Shown: piece by piece, positions 8,717 to 16,477 of the stretch | Layout of the letters: each line of letters starts with the position of its first letter | Position numbering within the stretch: the stretch's first letter is position 1 | Source: Pseudomonas parafulva | Lineage (GTDB): Bacteria > Pseudomonadota > Gammaproteobacteria > Pseudomonadales > Pseudomonadaceae | DNA: 64,000 bases | Reading direction: 5' to 3' | Assembly (NCBI RefSeq): GCF_002021815.1 | Contig: NZ_CP019952.1 | Location: 1,519,001 to 1,583,000 of the forward strand | The notes under the pieces: model-generated | What the model was told of the DNA's origin: nothing | What the model saw: the letters and a program-made list of their open reading frames with translations, nothing else | Databases searched by the model: none | Translations under genes and position numbers: made by a program

Positions 8717-10006
8717 ATGAATACGCACATCACCGGGAGCCACAGGGCAGACGCTATCGAAATACGTCTGGGCCTATTCTTCGACGGCACGGGCAACAAT
8801 CAGCACAACACCACGGTGTCGCACGGCAAGGGGGCAAGCTACGACAATGCCTTGAGCAACGTCGCACTGCTGCATGACCTCTATGCGCAGCAACCGGAAG
8901 ACGATGGGCAGCGCGTCGTGCTCAAGCACTATGTCCAGGGGATTGGCACCCAGGCTGGGGAAGCCGATGACATCTATGCATCGGCCACCGGTCGCGGGCG
9001 TACGGGCATCCAGGCGCGTGTGGAGCAAGCGCTGGCCGATATCGCCGCGCTGTTGCGCGACTGGCAGCAAGGCCATCGGCAAACGCGCATCGAGCGGATA
9101 AGTGTGGACCTGTTCGGTTTCAGCCGCGGTGCAGCGGCGGCCAGGCATATGGCCAATGTGTTGCGCAACGAGCCCGCGCGTTTGTTTCCACACTGCCCGA
9201 TCGTCATCCATTTCATCGGCTTGTTCGACACGGTGGCAGCCATCGTTGCACCCCTGCAAGGGGATTTCGACCCCGCCGATACCCGTCAGGGTGGGCTGCA
9301 GCTCGGGTTGCCCGAAGGCATTGCCAACCATGTCGTGCAACTGGTGGCCGGGGATGAGCAGCGCCACAACTTTCCCCTGATAGGCAGTGGGCACGACATC
9401 GTGCTACCGGGTGTGCATTCGAATATCGGTGGTGGCTATCAGGATGTGGTCGACGAAGACGTGCTGCTGTGCAAGCCCCAGTCCCAGCGGGTAGCGGCTG
9501 GGGTGCCTGCACAACAGACCGGCGTCTACACAGCCGTCGCCGCATTGATGGTCACCGCGTTCAAGGACCTTGGCCAACCGCCTGCGCGGGTGGTTAGTTG
9601 GGAACATCCTGTGCCTGGTGGGGAGCCCCGTGAACCGCAGAAACAGGTTTATGCCGCCATTGGTCGAAGGCGACAGGTAGCCGGGCAGCTGTCACGGGTC
9701 TACTTGAGCATCATGCGCGAGTACGCAGCGCGCGCGGGCGTGCCCTTTGCACCGCTGGGCTGCCACAGGCAGCACGCTGTACCGGAGGAGCTGCGTGGCA
9801 TCAGCGACAAGTTGCATGCCTATGCGTTGGGGGCCTGCCCATCGCTGGAACTGACCGAGCCGGAGCAAACCCTATTGCGCGAGCGCTACATCCATACCTC
9901 GGCGCACTGGAATGCCGTCAAGGGCATGCGCAGCAGTTCACTGGACGTGCTGTTCATCGACCGGCCGGGCGTAGCGGGGCGGGTGGTGCATCCTAATCCT
10001 GTCTAG
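8717..10006 (+). CDS. DUF2235 (Tle1-like) alpha/beta hydrolase, probable phospholipase
   Basis: A 429-residue protein of the DUF2235 family, which includes type VI secretion phospholipase effectors (Tle1). Visible motifs are FFDGTGNN (residues 21-28), the nucleophile elbow GFSRG (134-138, Ser136), FDTVAA (Asp171) and PGVHSNIGGG (His233), giving a plausible Ser-Asp-His triad. No signal peptide is seen. It stands alone: no vgrG, PAAR, chaperone or immunity gene is next to it, so secretion by type VI is inference from the family. Start chosen at MNTHITG because an upstream in-frame ATG adds only an unconserved hydrophobic stub; the ribosome site is weak. Confidence 0.8.
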   Translation: MNTHITGSHRADAIEIRLGLFFDGTGNNQHNTTVSHGKGASYDNALSNVALLHDLYAQQPEDDGQRVVLKHYVQGIGTQAGEADDIYASATGRGRTGIQARVEQALADIAALLRDWQQGHRQTRIERISVDLFGFSRGAAAARHMANVLRNEPARLFPHCPIVIHFIGLFDTVAAIVAPLQGDFDPADTRQGGLQLGLPEGIANHVVQLVAGDEQRHNFPLIGSGHDIVLPGVHSNIGGGYQDVVDEDVLLCKPQSQRVAAGVPAQQTGVYTAVAALMVTAFKDLGQPPARVVSWEHPVPGGEPREPQKQVYAAIGRRRQVAGQLSRVYLSIMREYAARAGVPFAPLGCHRQHAVPEELRGISDKLHAYALGACPSLELTEPEQTLLRERYIHTSAHWNAVKGMRSSSLDVLFIDRPGVAGRVVHPNPV

Positions 10007-10360
10007 GGTGTTCGGGTGCAGAGTGGGGCTGCCTTGCACCAAATCCGTAGGCTATCGGGTTTTCCGGGGGTGCAGCTTAGCCGCGATGGGCCGCAAAGTG
10101 GCTCCCCGACATTCTCGGCTGCAAAGCTGAAATATTGGGGCCGCTTCGCGCCCATTGCGGTCAGTCCGGCCTCCCGGCAAGCCCGCTCCCACAAAGAATC
10201 CCTCACACCTCGGTATCCTGAGCCCTGCACGCTATCGATCACAGCGATAACCACTATCGAGCGGCCGGCCTCTCGCCTGGCAGCCCTTGCTCTTATACTC
10301 GCGGCCTGATTTAGCCTCTCGTGCGCCTGTCTCAGGCGCCCTGTCATGGAAGTGTGCACA
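10007..10360. other. Intergenic region with REP-like sequences
   Basis: About 354 bases between the DUF2235 gene and the MFS gene with no convincing reading frame. It holds the REP-like inverted pair listed separately and, toward the 3' end, presumably the promoter of the MFS gene. No clear intrinsic terminator was found for the upstream gene. Confidence 0.6.
10079..10195. repeat. BIME-like inverted pair of degenerate REP elements
   Basis: The segment 10079-10105 and the reverse complement of 10137-10162 align with roughly 70% identity around ATGGGC, and the second is followed by GCCCGCTCCCACA (to ~10193). Both resemble the GC-rich extragenic palindromes common in the P. putida group, which end in a CGCTCCCACA-like block. 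This is read by eye; copy number elsewhere in the genome was not tested. Confidence 0.55.
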
Positions 10361-11587
10361 ATGCCAAGCGTCAGCCCGGCCCCTCGTGGTCTGCCCGAAC
10401 ACCAACAGCAAAGCCTGCTCCAGCAATGGCTGGCCATTCTCTCCGTGGCCGTGGGCGCGTTCGCCCTGGTGACCAGCGAGTTTCTCCCAGTAGGCGTGCT
10501 GAACGACGTCGCCAACGATCTGGGCATCAGCGCAGGGCTTGCCGGGCTGATGGTCACCTTGCCCGGCATCATGGCGGCCCTGGCGGCGCCGACCATTTCT
10601 GTCGGTGTCGGCAACCTGGACCGGCGCTACCTGCTGATTGGCCTGACCCTGATCATGATCCTGGCCAACGCCATCGTCGCCTTTGCCGGTAACTTCCACC
10701 TGTTGCTGCTCGGGCGCGTGCTGCTGGGGGTGAGTATCGGTGGCTTCTGGGCGACCGCCATCGCCTTGAGCAGCCGCCTGGCGCCCGAGGGCGTCGGGGT
10801 GGCCAAGGCCAATTCGATCATCATGGCCGGCGTCACCCTGGCCACGGTCATCGGCGTGCCGGTGGGTACCTGGCTCAGCGGGTTGATGGGCTGGCGGATG
10901 ACGTTCCTGGTCACCGCTGTGGTAGGGGTGCCGGTACTGCTGGCGCAGGTCATGCTGCTGCCCCGGTTGATGCCGGAAAAGGCGATCCGCATCAGCGACC
11001 TGCCGGCGTTGTTCATCAACCCGCAAGCGCGCGTGGGCCTGATTGCCGTGTTGCTGATCGGCCTGGCGCATTTCGCGGCCTACACCTACGTGGCCCCTTT
11101 CTTCAAGCAAAGCGCCGGCTTCGATGGCCCAACCATTGGCTCATTGCTGCTGCTCTACGGTGTGGCAGGCTTCATGGGCAACATCTTCGCCGGCTTTGCG
11201 GCCAACCGCAGTGTGCGGCATACCCTGCTGCTGGTGGCATTGCTGATAGCCACCAGCACGGCGCTGTTCCCGCACTTTGCCACTGGCATGACGGGCGCTG
11301 CCATGCTGATCGCGTTATGGGGCTTTGCCTTCGGGGCGTTTCCTGCCTGCGCGAACATCTGGATGTTCGTGGTCGCGCCCAAGGATGTGGAACGGGGCAT
11401 GCCGCTGTTCGTGGCCATGTTCCAGGTCATCATCGCCGTGGGCTCGTTCTTCGGTGGTCAGGTGGTCGATCACTTGGGCACCGGCGTGCTGCTGAGTGCG
11501 GCCACGGCACTGGTAGGTTGCGGTTTCGTGACGGTGCTGGTGCTCGGGCGCAGTGTCAGCAATGCGATGGTCAGCCAGCCGGGTTGA
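10361..11587 (+). CDS. MFS (DHA1) efflux transporter
   Basis: A 408-residue inner-membrane protein with about 12 hydrophobic segments and the drug:proton antiporter 1 pattern: SEFLPVGVLNDVA in helix 1 and LLGRVLLGVSIGGFWA near helix 4. Close family members include NepI (purine ribonucleoside export) and sugar or arabinose efflux proteins such as SotB, but the substrate cannot be told from sequence. I prefer the ATG at 10361 because GGAAG lies nine bases upstream; an ATG at 10346 in frame would add five residues. It stands alone, with no adjacent regulator. Confidence 0.82.
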   Translation: MPSVSPAPRGLPEHQQQSLLQQWLAILSVAVGAFALVTSEFLPVGVLNDVANDLGISAGLAGLMVTLPGIMAALAAPTISVGVGNLDRRYLLIGLTLIMILANAIVAFAGNFHLLLLGRVLLGVSIGGFWATAIALSSRLAPEGVGVAKANSIIMAGVTLATVIGVPVGTWLSGLMGWRMTFLVTAVVGVPVLLAQVMLLPRLMPEKAIRISDLPALFINPQARVGLIAVLLIGLAHFAAYTYVAPFFKQSAGFDGPTIGSLLLLYGVAGFMGNIFAGFAANRSVRHTLLLVALLIATSTALFPHFATGMTGAAMLIALWGFAFGAFPACANIWMFVVAPKDVERGMPLFVAMFQVIIAVGSFFGGQVVDHLGTGVLLSAATALVGCGFVTVLVLGRSVSNAMVSQPG

Positions 11588-11693
11588 GCCTGGCAATGAT
11601 CGACCCGCGTCTGGGCGGTGTGGGGGGATTGGAATGAACGCGGCGCACCGACTAAGGGTCGCATGTTCACACCCTCCAAGAAGGAAACCTGCA

Positions 11694-11966
11694 ATGAAAG
11701 CGATGACTCGACTGTTCACTGGCCTGGCCCTGGTTGGCGCGATGGGCGCTTCTGTTGCCTGGGCCGATCAGCCCGGCGCCGACTGGAAAGTGAACAAGGA
11801 TCAGGCCGAAGCTGCCCTCAAAGGCGCCGGTTACACCCAGATCACCAAGATCGAAGCCGATGACGGTCACTGGGAAGGCGAGGGGATGAAAGCTGACGGC
11901 AAGCAGTACGAGTTCAAGGTCGACCCGCACGATGGCCGTATCGTCAAGGATGAACTGGATAACTGA
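11694..11966 (+). CDS. Secreted PepSY domain protein
   Basis: A 90-residue protein with a signal peptide (basic start, hydrophobic FTGLALVGAMGASVAWA, probable cleavage near residue 23) and one PepSY domain: AEAALKGAGYTQITKIEADDGHWEGEG followed by YEFKVDPHDGRI. PepSY modules bind or inhibit peptidases or sense the periplasm; here the function is unknown. AAGGAAA lies about eight bases before the ATG and fixes the start; the longer open frame upstream is not coding. It is convergent with the CsbD gene, separated by a symmetrical hairpin. Confidence 0.82.
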   Translation: MKAMTRLFTGLALVGAMGASVAWADQPGADWKVNKDQAEAALKGAGYTQITKIEADDGHWEGEGMKADGKQYEFKVDPHDGRIVKDELDN

Positions 11967-11987
11967 GTTCAGCCTGCATTCAAAGCC

Positions 11988-12019
11988 CATCAGGCCCACG
12001 CAACAGCGTGGGCCTGATG
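11988..12019. terminator. Bidirectional terminator-like hairpin
   Basis: A perfect 13-bp inverted repeat (arms 11988-12000 and 12007-12019, loop CAACAG) lies exactly between the convergent PepSY and CsbD genes. T tracts are poor, so termination efficiency is uncertain. Confidence 0.6.
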
Positions 12020-12026
12020 CATTGGG

Positions 12027-12275
12027 TCAGCGGCGCAGCAGGCGCGAGACTACCATGGCCAGCGCGGCACCGATGGCTACAGCTGCAAACGGCTTTTCCT
12101 TGACGAACGACGAGACGCAGTTCACGGCATCACCGTAAGTCTTGGTCACCTGGCCGGCAGCCTGACGGCCTTCGCCTTCGGCTTCCAGGGCCGGATCGTC
12201 GATCAGACGACCTACAGCGCTCTGGGCTTTACCGGCAATGTTCTCTGCTACACCTTCGATCTGTTCGCGTTTCAT
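12027..12275 (-). CDS. CsbD family small stress protein with C-terminal membrane segment
   Basis: An 82-residue protein. The N-terminal half (REQIEGVAENIAGKAQSAVGRL) matches the CsbD repeat, and the C-terminal half (EKPFAAVAIGAALAMVVSRLLRR) is a membrane anchor like those of ElaB/YqjD proteins. CsbD proteins are abundant under general stress, but their molecular role is unclear. AGGATG-like purine-rich sequence precedes the ATG. It is a single gene, convergent with the PepSY gene. Confidence 0.8.
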   Translation of the reverse strand: MKREQIEGVAENIAGKAQSAVGRLIDDPALEAEGEGRQAAGQVTKTYGDAVNCVSSFVKEKPFAAVAIGAALAMVVSRLLRR

Positions 12276-12395
12276 GGTTCGGTCATCCTTTCGCTAACGG
12301 GATTGGTTAAATAGCAAAAGGTTAGGGCTTTAGCGCCGCCCATTGGTTCCAACGAAAGCGGTCCCAACTACTGCCGCCCCGTGCACCTGCCGCTG

Positions 12396-12860
12396 CTACG
12401 TGCCCTCACGCACATGCCGTTCCAGGATCCTCGGCCCGCTGCCTTCCTCGCCCAATACATCCTGTGGGTTACGTAGCGGGCATTGCTGCAGCGACAGGCA
12501 GCCGCAGCCGATGCAGTTGTCCAGGTTGTCGCGCAACGCCTGGAGCAGACGGATGCGCTGGTTCAGGTCTTCTCGCCACGCGCTGGACATTTCGCCCCAC
12601 TGAGCCGCCGTGAGCTTGCTGTTGGGCGGGTAGCGCCCCAGCGCCTGCTTGATGTCATCCAGGGCAATACCGGTACGCTGGGCCACCTTGATGATCGCCA
12701 GGGTGCGCAGCACCAGCGACGGATAGCGGCGTTGGTTGCCAGCTGTGCGCGTGCTGGCGATCAAACCTTTGCTTTCATAGAAATGCAGTGCCGATACTGC
12801 GATACCGCTGCGGCGAGCCACCTCACCTACGGTAAGCATCCGTGTCGAATCTGCTGCCAT
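12396..12860 (-). CDS. soxR: Redox-sensitive transcriptional activator SoxR
   Basis: A 154-residue MerR-family regulator. The N-terminal winged helix contains [25 protein letters not shown], and the C-terminal part has the [2Fe-2S] ligand motif [12 protein letters not shown] (CX2CXCX5C) diagnostic for SoxR. In pseudomonads SoxR responds to redox-cycling compounds and activates a small set of efflux and oxygenase genes rather than soxS; no soxS is present here. A soxR box was not recognised in this window. It follows the GntR gene on the same strand after 33 bases. Confidence 0.95.
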   Translation of the reverse strand: MAADSTRMLTVGEVARRSGIAVSALHFYESKGLIASTRTAGNQRRYPSLVLRTLAIIKVAQRTGIALDDIKQALGRYPPNSKLTAAQWGEMSSAWREDLNQRIRLLQALRDNLDNCIGCGCLSLQQCPLRNPQDVLGEEGSGPRILERHVREGT

Positions 12861-12893
12861 GCGGGTCGATCTCCAATGAGTGGCTGTGGTGCG

Positions 12894-13658
12894 TCAGAAC
12901 GCTGGGGGGAAAGCAGCGGCGCTGGCGGGCATGCGGTCGCGGCGTAGCTGGTTGACCAGGCTGTAGCGATCAGCGGGGTAAAGGTTTTCGCAGACCGCCA
13001 TCAGGTCGCCGTTTTCCTCGCGGTAGTGGCGCACCACGCACAGCGCCGGTGAACCCGGCTCGGCACTCAATACCTGTGCCTGTTGCAGGGTGAGCGACTG
13101 TGCCTGAATGTGCTGGTCGATCACCGCGATGACTCGCCCGTAATGCTGCTCGATCAGGCGGGCAATCAACTGCTCGGGATGTGCCTGGGCCAGCTCGATC
13201 ACCTGCACGTAGTCGGATTGGGCATAGACGGCGCTTGCACACAGCGCCAAGGCGTGCCCGGCAGAGGTACGGTGCAGCGCCTCGATGCAGAAGTACTGTT
13301 CCCCTGGCACCAGTCCCAGGCGCTCGGCCTCTTCAGGGGCGGCCACGAATTGGCGGATATCGCGAATCTGACGCAAGGGTGCCTGAAGATGATGGGAGAG
13401 CTCTGCCAGGTTCGTGATCGATTGCCGGTAGCCAATCTGGGGGTGGCGCGCCTGGACACGTGTCCCAACGCGCTTGCGCCGGGACACCAGGCCCAGGCTC
13501 TGTAACTGCTCGACCGCCGCGCGAACCGTGTGCCGGCTTACACCATACAGCGCGCACAGCTCCATTTCAGTGGGCAACAGGCCCCCGACCGGGTAGCGGC
13601 TGCTGGCGATTGCCTCGATCAAGTCCTTGGCCACGGTGGCATAGCGGGCTTGGTGCAT
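12894..13658 (-). CDS. GntR family regulator with UTRA ligand domain
   Basis: A 254-residue HutC-subfamily regulator: an N-terminal winged helix (YPVGGLLPTEMELCALYGVSRHTVRAAVEQL, about 22-52) and a UTRA effector domain (about 90-240, with AEPGSPALCVVRHYREENGDLMAVCENLYPADRYS). The ligand is unknown. Start chosen at MHQARYATVA, where family alignment normally begins; the long upstream frame overlaps emrB. It lies downstream of, and on the same strand as, the efflux operon with an 83-base gap that contains a TTGTACAA palindrome, a possible self-operator. Whether it controls the efflux genes is inference. Confidence 0.85.
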   Translation of the reverse strand: MHQARYATVAKDLIEAIASSRYPVGGLLPTEMELCALYGVSRHTVRAAVEQLQSLGLVSRRKRVGTRVQARHPQIGYRQSITNLAELSHHLQAPLRQIRDIRQFVAAPEEAERLGLVPGEQYFCIEALHRTSAGHALALCASAVYAQSDYVQVIELAQAHPEQLIARLIEQHYGRVIAVIDQHIQAQSLTLQQAQVLSAEPGSPALCVVRHYREENGDLMAVCENLYPADRYSLVNQLRRDRMPASAAAFPPAF

Positions 13659-13678
13659 GGGTCGAACCTGTCTGGATG

Positions 13679-13686
13679 TTGTACAA
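13679..13686. promoter_or_regulatory. Possible GntR operator palindrome
   Basis: TTGTACAA is a perfect 8-bp palindrome about 20 bases before the gntR ATG. HutC-type regulators often bind short palindromes with a TA or GTAC core near their own promoter. Assignment is speculative. Confidence 0.3.
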
Positions 13687-13741
13687 AGGCGCCAGTGTAC
13701 CAGCCGTCGGTCGCTCCCGAGCCAAGCTCCCCTCCATGGCC

Positions 13742-15256
13742 TCATTGCCCCTTGTGCGACCTCAGTAGCAACGCTGCCACCGCACAGCCGAGCAACGCCA
13801 GGCAGGCCAGGTAGAACGCATCGCTGTAGGCCATCAGGTAGGCTTCGCGGCCGATGGTGCCCGACAAACCTTCGAGCCACTGCTGTGAGTGCCAGAGCCA
13901 TGTCTGCACGGTCGGGTCCAGGCGCGCGTGCAACTGCGGCTCGAACACGGTCACGTGCTCATGGATGCGCGCACTGTGCAGGCGTTCGCGCGTGGCCACC
14001 AGTTGGGTCAGGCCGGCCGTGCCGATGGCGCCACCCAAGTTACGCAGCATCGAGAACACCGCCGAGGCGGACCCGGCCTCGCGCTTGTCCAGCCCGGCCA
14101 CTGCCAACACGGACAACGCGACCATGATGAAAGGCTGGCCGATGCCCCGCACCACGGTGGAAGGGATGATCACATTGTCGGCACTGTCAGCAGTCAGGCT
14201 GGCGCCCATCCAGCAGCCCAGCGCCATGATCATGAACCCGCTGGCCACCATGAACTTTGCGCTGGTCCACCTCATCAGGCGCGGCATCAACGGCGCCAGC
14301 AGCAGCTGCATGAGCCCGTAGGCGATCAACGCCACACCCACGTCTCGTGCACTGAAGCCCTGCAGTTGCGACAGGTAGTTGGGCACCAGAAACACCAGCC
14401 CGAAGGTGGCGGCGCCGAATATGAACATCGCCAGGCTGGCCACGCCGAAGTTGTAACGGCCCAGCAACCGCAGGTTGATGAACGCGCGCGGGCCGAACAG
14501 CTGGGTTGTCACGAACAGCACCAGGGCCAATGCCGACACCACGGTCATGCCGGTGATGAACGAAGACCCGAACCAATCCAACCGGCCGCCTTCTTCCAGC
14601 ACGATCTGCAGCCCGCCCAGGCCGATCACCATGGCGGCGATGCCCAGCCAGTCACCGTGGCGCAGCAGCTGCAACTTCATCGGCCTGGCCTCGATGGACC
14701 AGGCAATGGCGCACAGCAACGCGATACCAGGAAACAGCTGCAGGTAGAAGATCCAGCGCCAGGAATAGGCATCGGTCAACCAGCCGCCGATCGAAGGGCC
14801 CGCGGCCTGCGCCACGCTGTTGGCCAGGCTGAACAAGGCCATGCCCATGGCCATCCGGCTGGCCGGCAATTCGGTGATGATCAGCTGGAACGACAGCGGA
14901 ATCAGGACGGCACCGGCGGCGCCCTGAATTACCCGGATCACGATCATGGTTTCAAGGTTCGGCGCCCACGAACAGGCCACCGACGCGATCAGAAAGACCA
15001 GCGAGCCCGTCCACATCACCCGGCGCAGGGAGAACACCTCCACCAGCCAGGCCGTCAAGGGGATCATCACGATCTCTGCCACCAGGTAGGCAGTGGATAT
15101 CCATGAGCCTTCCTCGAAGCTGGCGCCTAGCGAGCCGCGTATCTCGGGCAGTGCGGCGCTGGTGACGTGCACGTTCATGCCGGCCATGAAACAGCCGAAC
15201 AGCCCGCCCAGCACGGCCACCCAGACGCGCAGGGATACCGGTTGTTCAGTGCGCAT
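13742..15256 (-). CDS. emrB: DHA2 family MFS multidrug exporter, EmrB-like
   Basis: A 504-residue inner-membrane protein with 14 expected helices. The N-terminal part reads MNVHVTSAALPEIRGSLGASFEEGSWISTAYLVAEI, and motif PLTAWLVEVFSLRRVMWTGS is followed by VIQGAAGAVLIPLSFQLI, all typical of EmrB. With EmrA and a TolC-like lipoprotein encoded directly upstream, it should form a tripartite pump spanning both membranes. Its start overlaps the emrA stop by 11 bases. Substrate unknown; in the family these include uncouplers, fusaric acid-like and other hydrophobic acids. Confidence 0.9.
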   Translation of the reverse strand: MRTEQPVSLRVWVAVLGGLFGCFMAGMNVHVTSAALPEIRGSLGASFEEGSWISTAYLVAEIVMIPLTAWLVEVFSLRRVMWTGSLVFLIASVACSWAPNLETMIVIRVIQGAAGAVLIPLSFQLIITELPASRMAMGMALFSLANSVAQAAGPSIGGWLTDAYSWRWIFYLQLFPGIALLCAIAWSIEARPMKLQLLRHGDWLGIAAMVIGLGGLQIVLEEGGRLDWFGSSFITGMTVVSALALVLFVTTQLFGPRAFINLRLLGRYNFGVASLAMFIFGAATFGLVFLVPNYLSQLQGFSARDVGVALIAYGLMQLLLAPLMPRLMRWTSAKFMVASGFMIMALGCWMGASLTADSADNVIIPSTVVRGIGQPFIMVALSVLAVAGLDKREAGSASAVFSMLRNLGGAIGTAGLTQLVATRERLHSARIHEHVTVFEPQLHARLDPTVQTWLWHSQQWLEGLSGTIGREAYLMAYSDAFYLACLALLGCAVAALLLRSHKGQ

Positions 15257-16391
15257 CGGCAGGCTCCGGCGTACGCGTGTCGACGGTGGTTACCACCGAC
15301 ATGCCGGGCAGTATCTGCGGCCCGTTTGCGGGCAAGTCGAGCAGGATGCGCACCGGAAAACGCTGGACGATCTTGGTGAAGTTGCCCGTGGCATTGTCCG
15401 ACGGCAGCAGCGCGAAGACATTGCCCGAGGCCGGCGAGAAGCTCGCCACCTGACCTTTGAATGCATGGCCAGGGAAGCTGTCCACCTGAACCTGCACAGG
15501 CTGCCCTGGGCGCATCCGAGCCAACTGGGTTTCCTTGTAGTTGGCCACGACATAGGCTTGCGCCACCGGCACCACCGCCAGCAACGGCTGGCCTGGCGCC
15601 ACGTATTGCCCTGCACGCACGCGGCGTTGGCCCACTACGCCTGCCACCGGGGCGCGCAGTACGGTGTCTTGAGCGTCCTGTTCGGCCAGCCGGCGTTCGG
15701 CGCGGGCGCTTTCGAAGGCGGCCTGGCGCTGCTGCAAGTCGGCCTCGGCCTGGGCAGCGCCGGCCTTGGCCATCCGTTGCTGTGCCTGTTGTTCACGCCA
15801 TGCTGCCTTGGCCCCTTGCTCGACAGCCTTGGCCTGGTTGGCGGCGGCCAGCGCCTGCTCCAGCCGTTGGGTCGTGGCGGCCTCATCGCGTACCAAGCCC
15901 TGGTAGCGCTGCAGGTCCAGCTGGCTGCGACGACGTTCGGCGCTGGCACTGTGCACGGCGGCCTCGGCCTTGAGGGTTGCCTGCGCCTGCTGCTCGATGC
16001 GCTGCATGGCCAGCTCGCGGTGAGCCCGCGCTGCGTCTATGGCTGCCTGCGCCTGGCGTTCGGCAGCGCGCGCGCTATCCCTGCGGGCCTGGTAATCGCG
16101 ATCCTGCAACCGCACCAGCACAGCGCCGGCTTGAACCGGCTGGTCATCTTCGACCTCTACCGTCGCCACATAGCCTGCCACGCGCGAACTCAATGCCACC
16201 CAATCGGCGCGGATGTAGGCGTCATCGGTACTTTCCAGGTAGCGCCCGGTGGTGAACCAGTAGCCAGCGAGCGCCAGTAGCGCCAGCACGCCCAGGCCTG
16301 CGCCGCCGATATAGACCAACCGCCGTCGTGTGCGAATGGTTGCATGCTCGGTAGTCGGGGTTGGGGTGGGCGTTTCTACAGCAGCGTTCAT
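15246..16391 (-). CDS. emrA: EmrA-like membrane fusion (HlyD) protein
   Basis: A 381-residue periplasmic adaptor with one N-terminal membrane helix (YIGGAGLGVLALLALAGYW, about 28-46), STDDAYIRADWVALSSRVAGYV, a long Ala/Gln/Arg-rich coiled-coil hairpin (about 100-230), and the closing lipoyl and beta-barrel segments (RAPVAGVVGQRRVRAGQYV; ANYKETQLARMRPGQPVQVQVD). This is the EmrA/HlyD layout. Start at MNAAVETPTP; the upstream frame overlaps the outer-membrane gene and is not coding. Middle gene of the efflux operon, 86 bases after the TolC-like gene. Confidence 0.9.
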   Translation of the reverse strand: MNAAVETPTPTPTTEHATIRTRRRLVYIGGAGLGVLALLALAGYWFTTGRYLESTDDAYIRADWVALSSRVAGYVATVEVEDDQPVQAGAVLVRLQDRDYQARRDSARAAERQAQAAIDAARAHRELAMQRIEQQAQATLKAEAAVHSASAERRRSQLDLQRYQGLVRDEAATTQRLEQALAAANQAKAVEQGAKAAWREQQAQQRMAKAGAAQAEADLQQRQAAFESARAERRLAEQDAQDTVLRAPVAGVVGQRRVRAGQYVAPGQPLLAVVPVAQAYVVANYKETQLARMRPGQPVQVQVDSFPGHAFKGQVASFSPASGNVFALLPSDNATGNFTKIVQRFPVRILLDLPANGPQILPGMSVVTTVDTRTPEPADAH

Positions 16392-16477
16392 GGTGGGGTT
16401 CCATTGTCGAGTGGAGGCAGTTGCGCTTTGCGAGCGGTGGGCGTTGGGTGGTGAGCGGTGCCTGGGGCGTGGCGGAT

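Noticed and set aside
13889..15106. 405-residue plus-strand frame, His/Gln-rich, opposite emrB
   Set aside because: Antisense shadow with low-complexity composition; EmrB is complete on the other strand.
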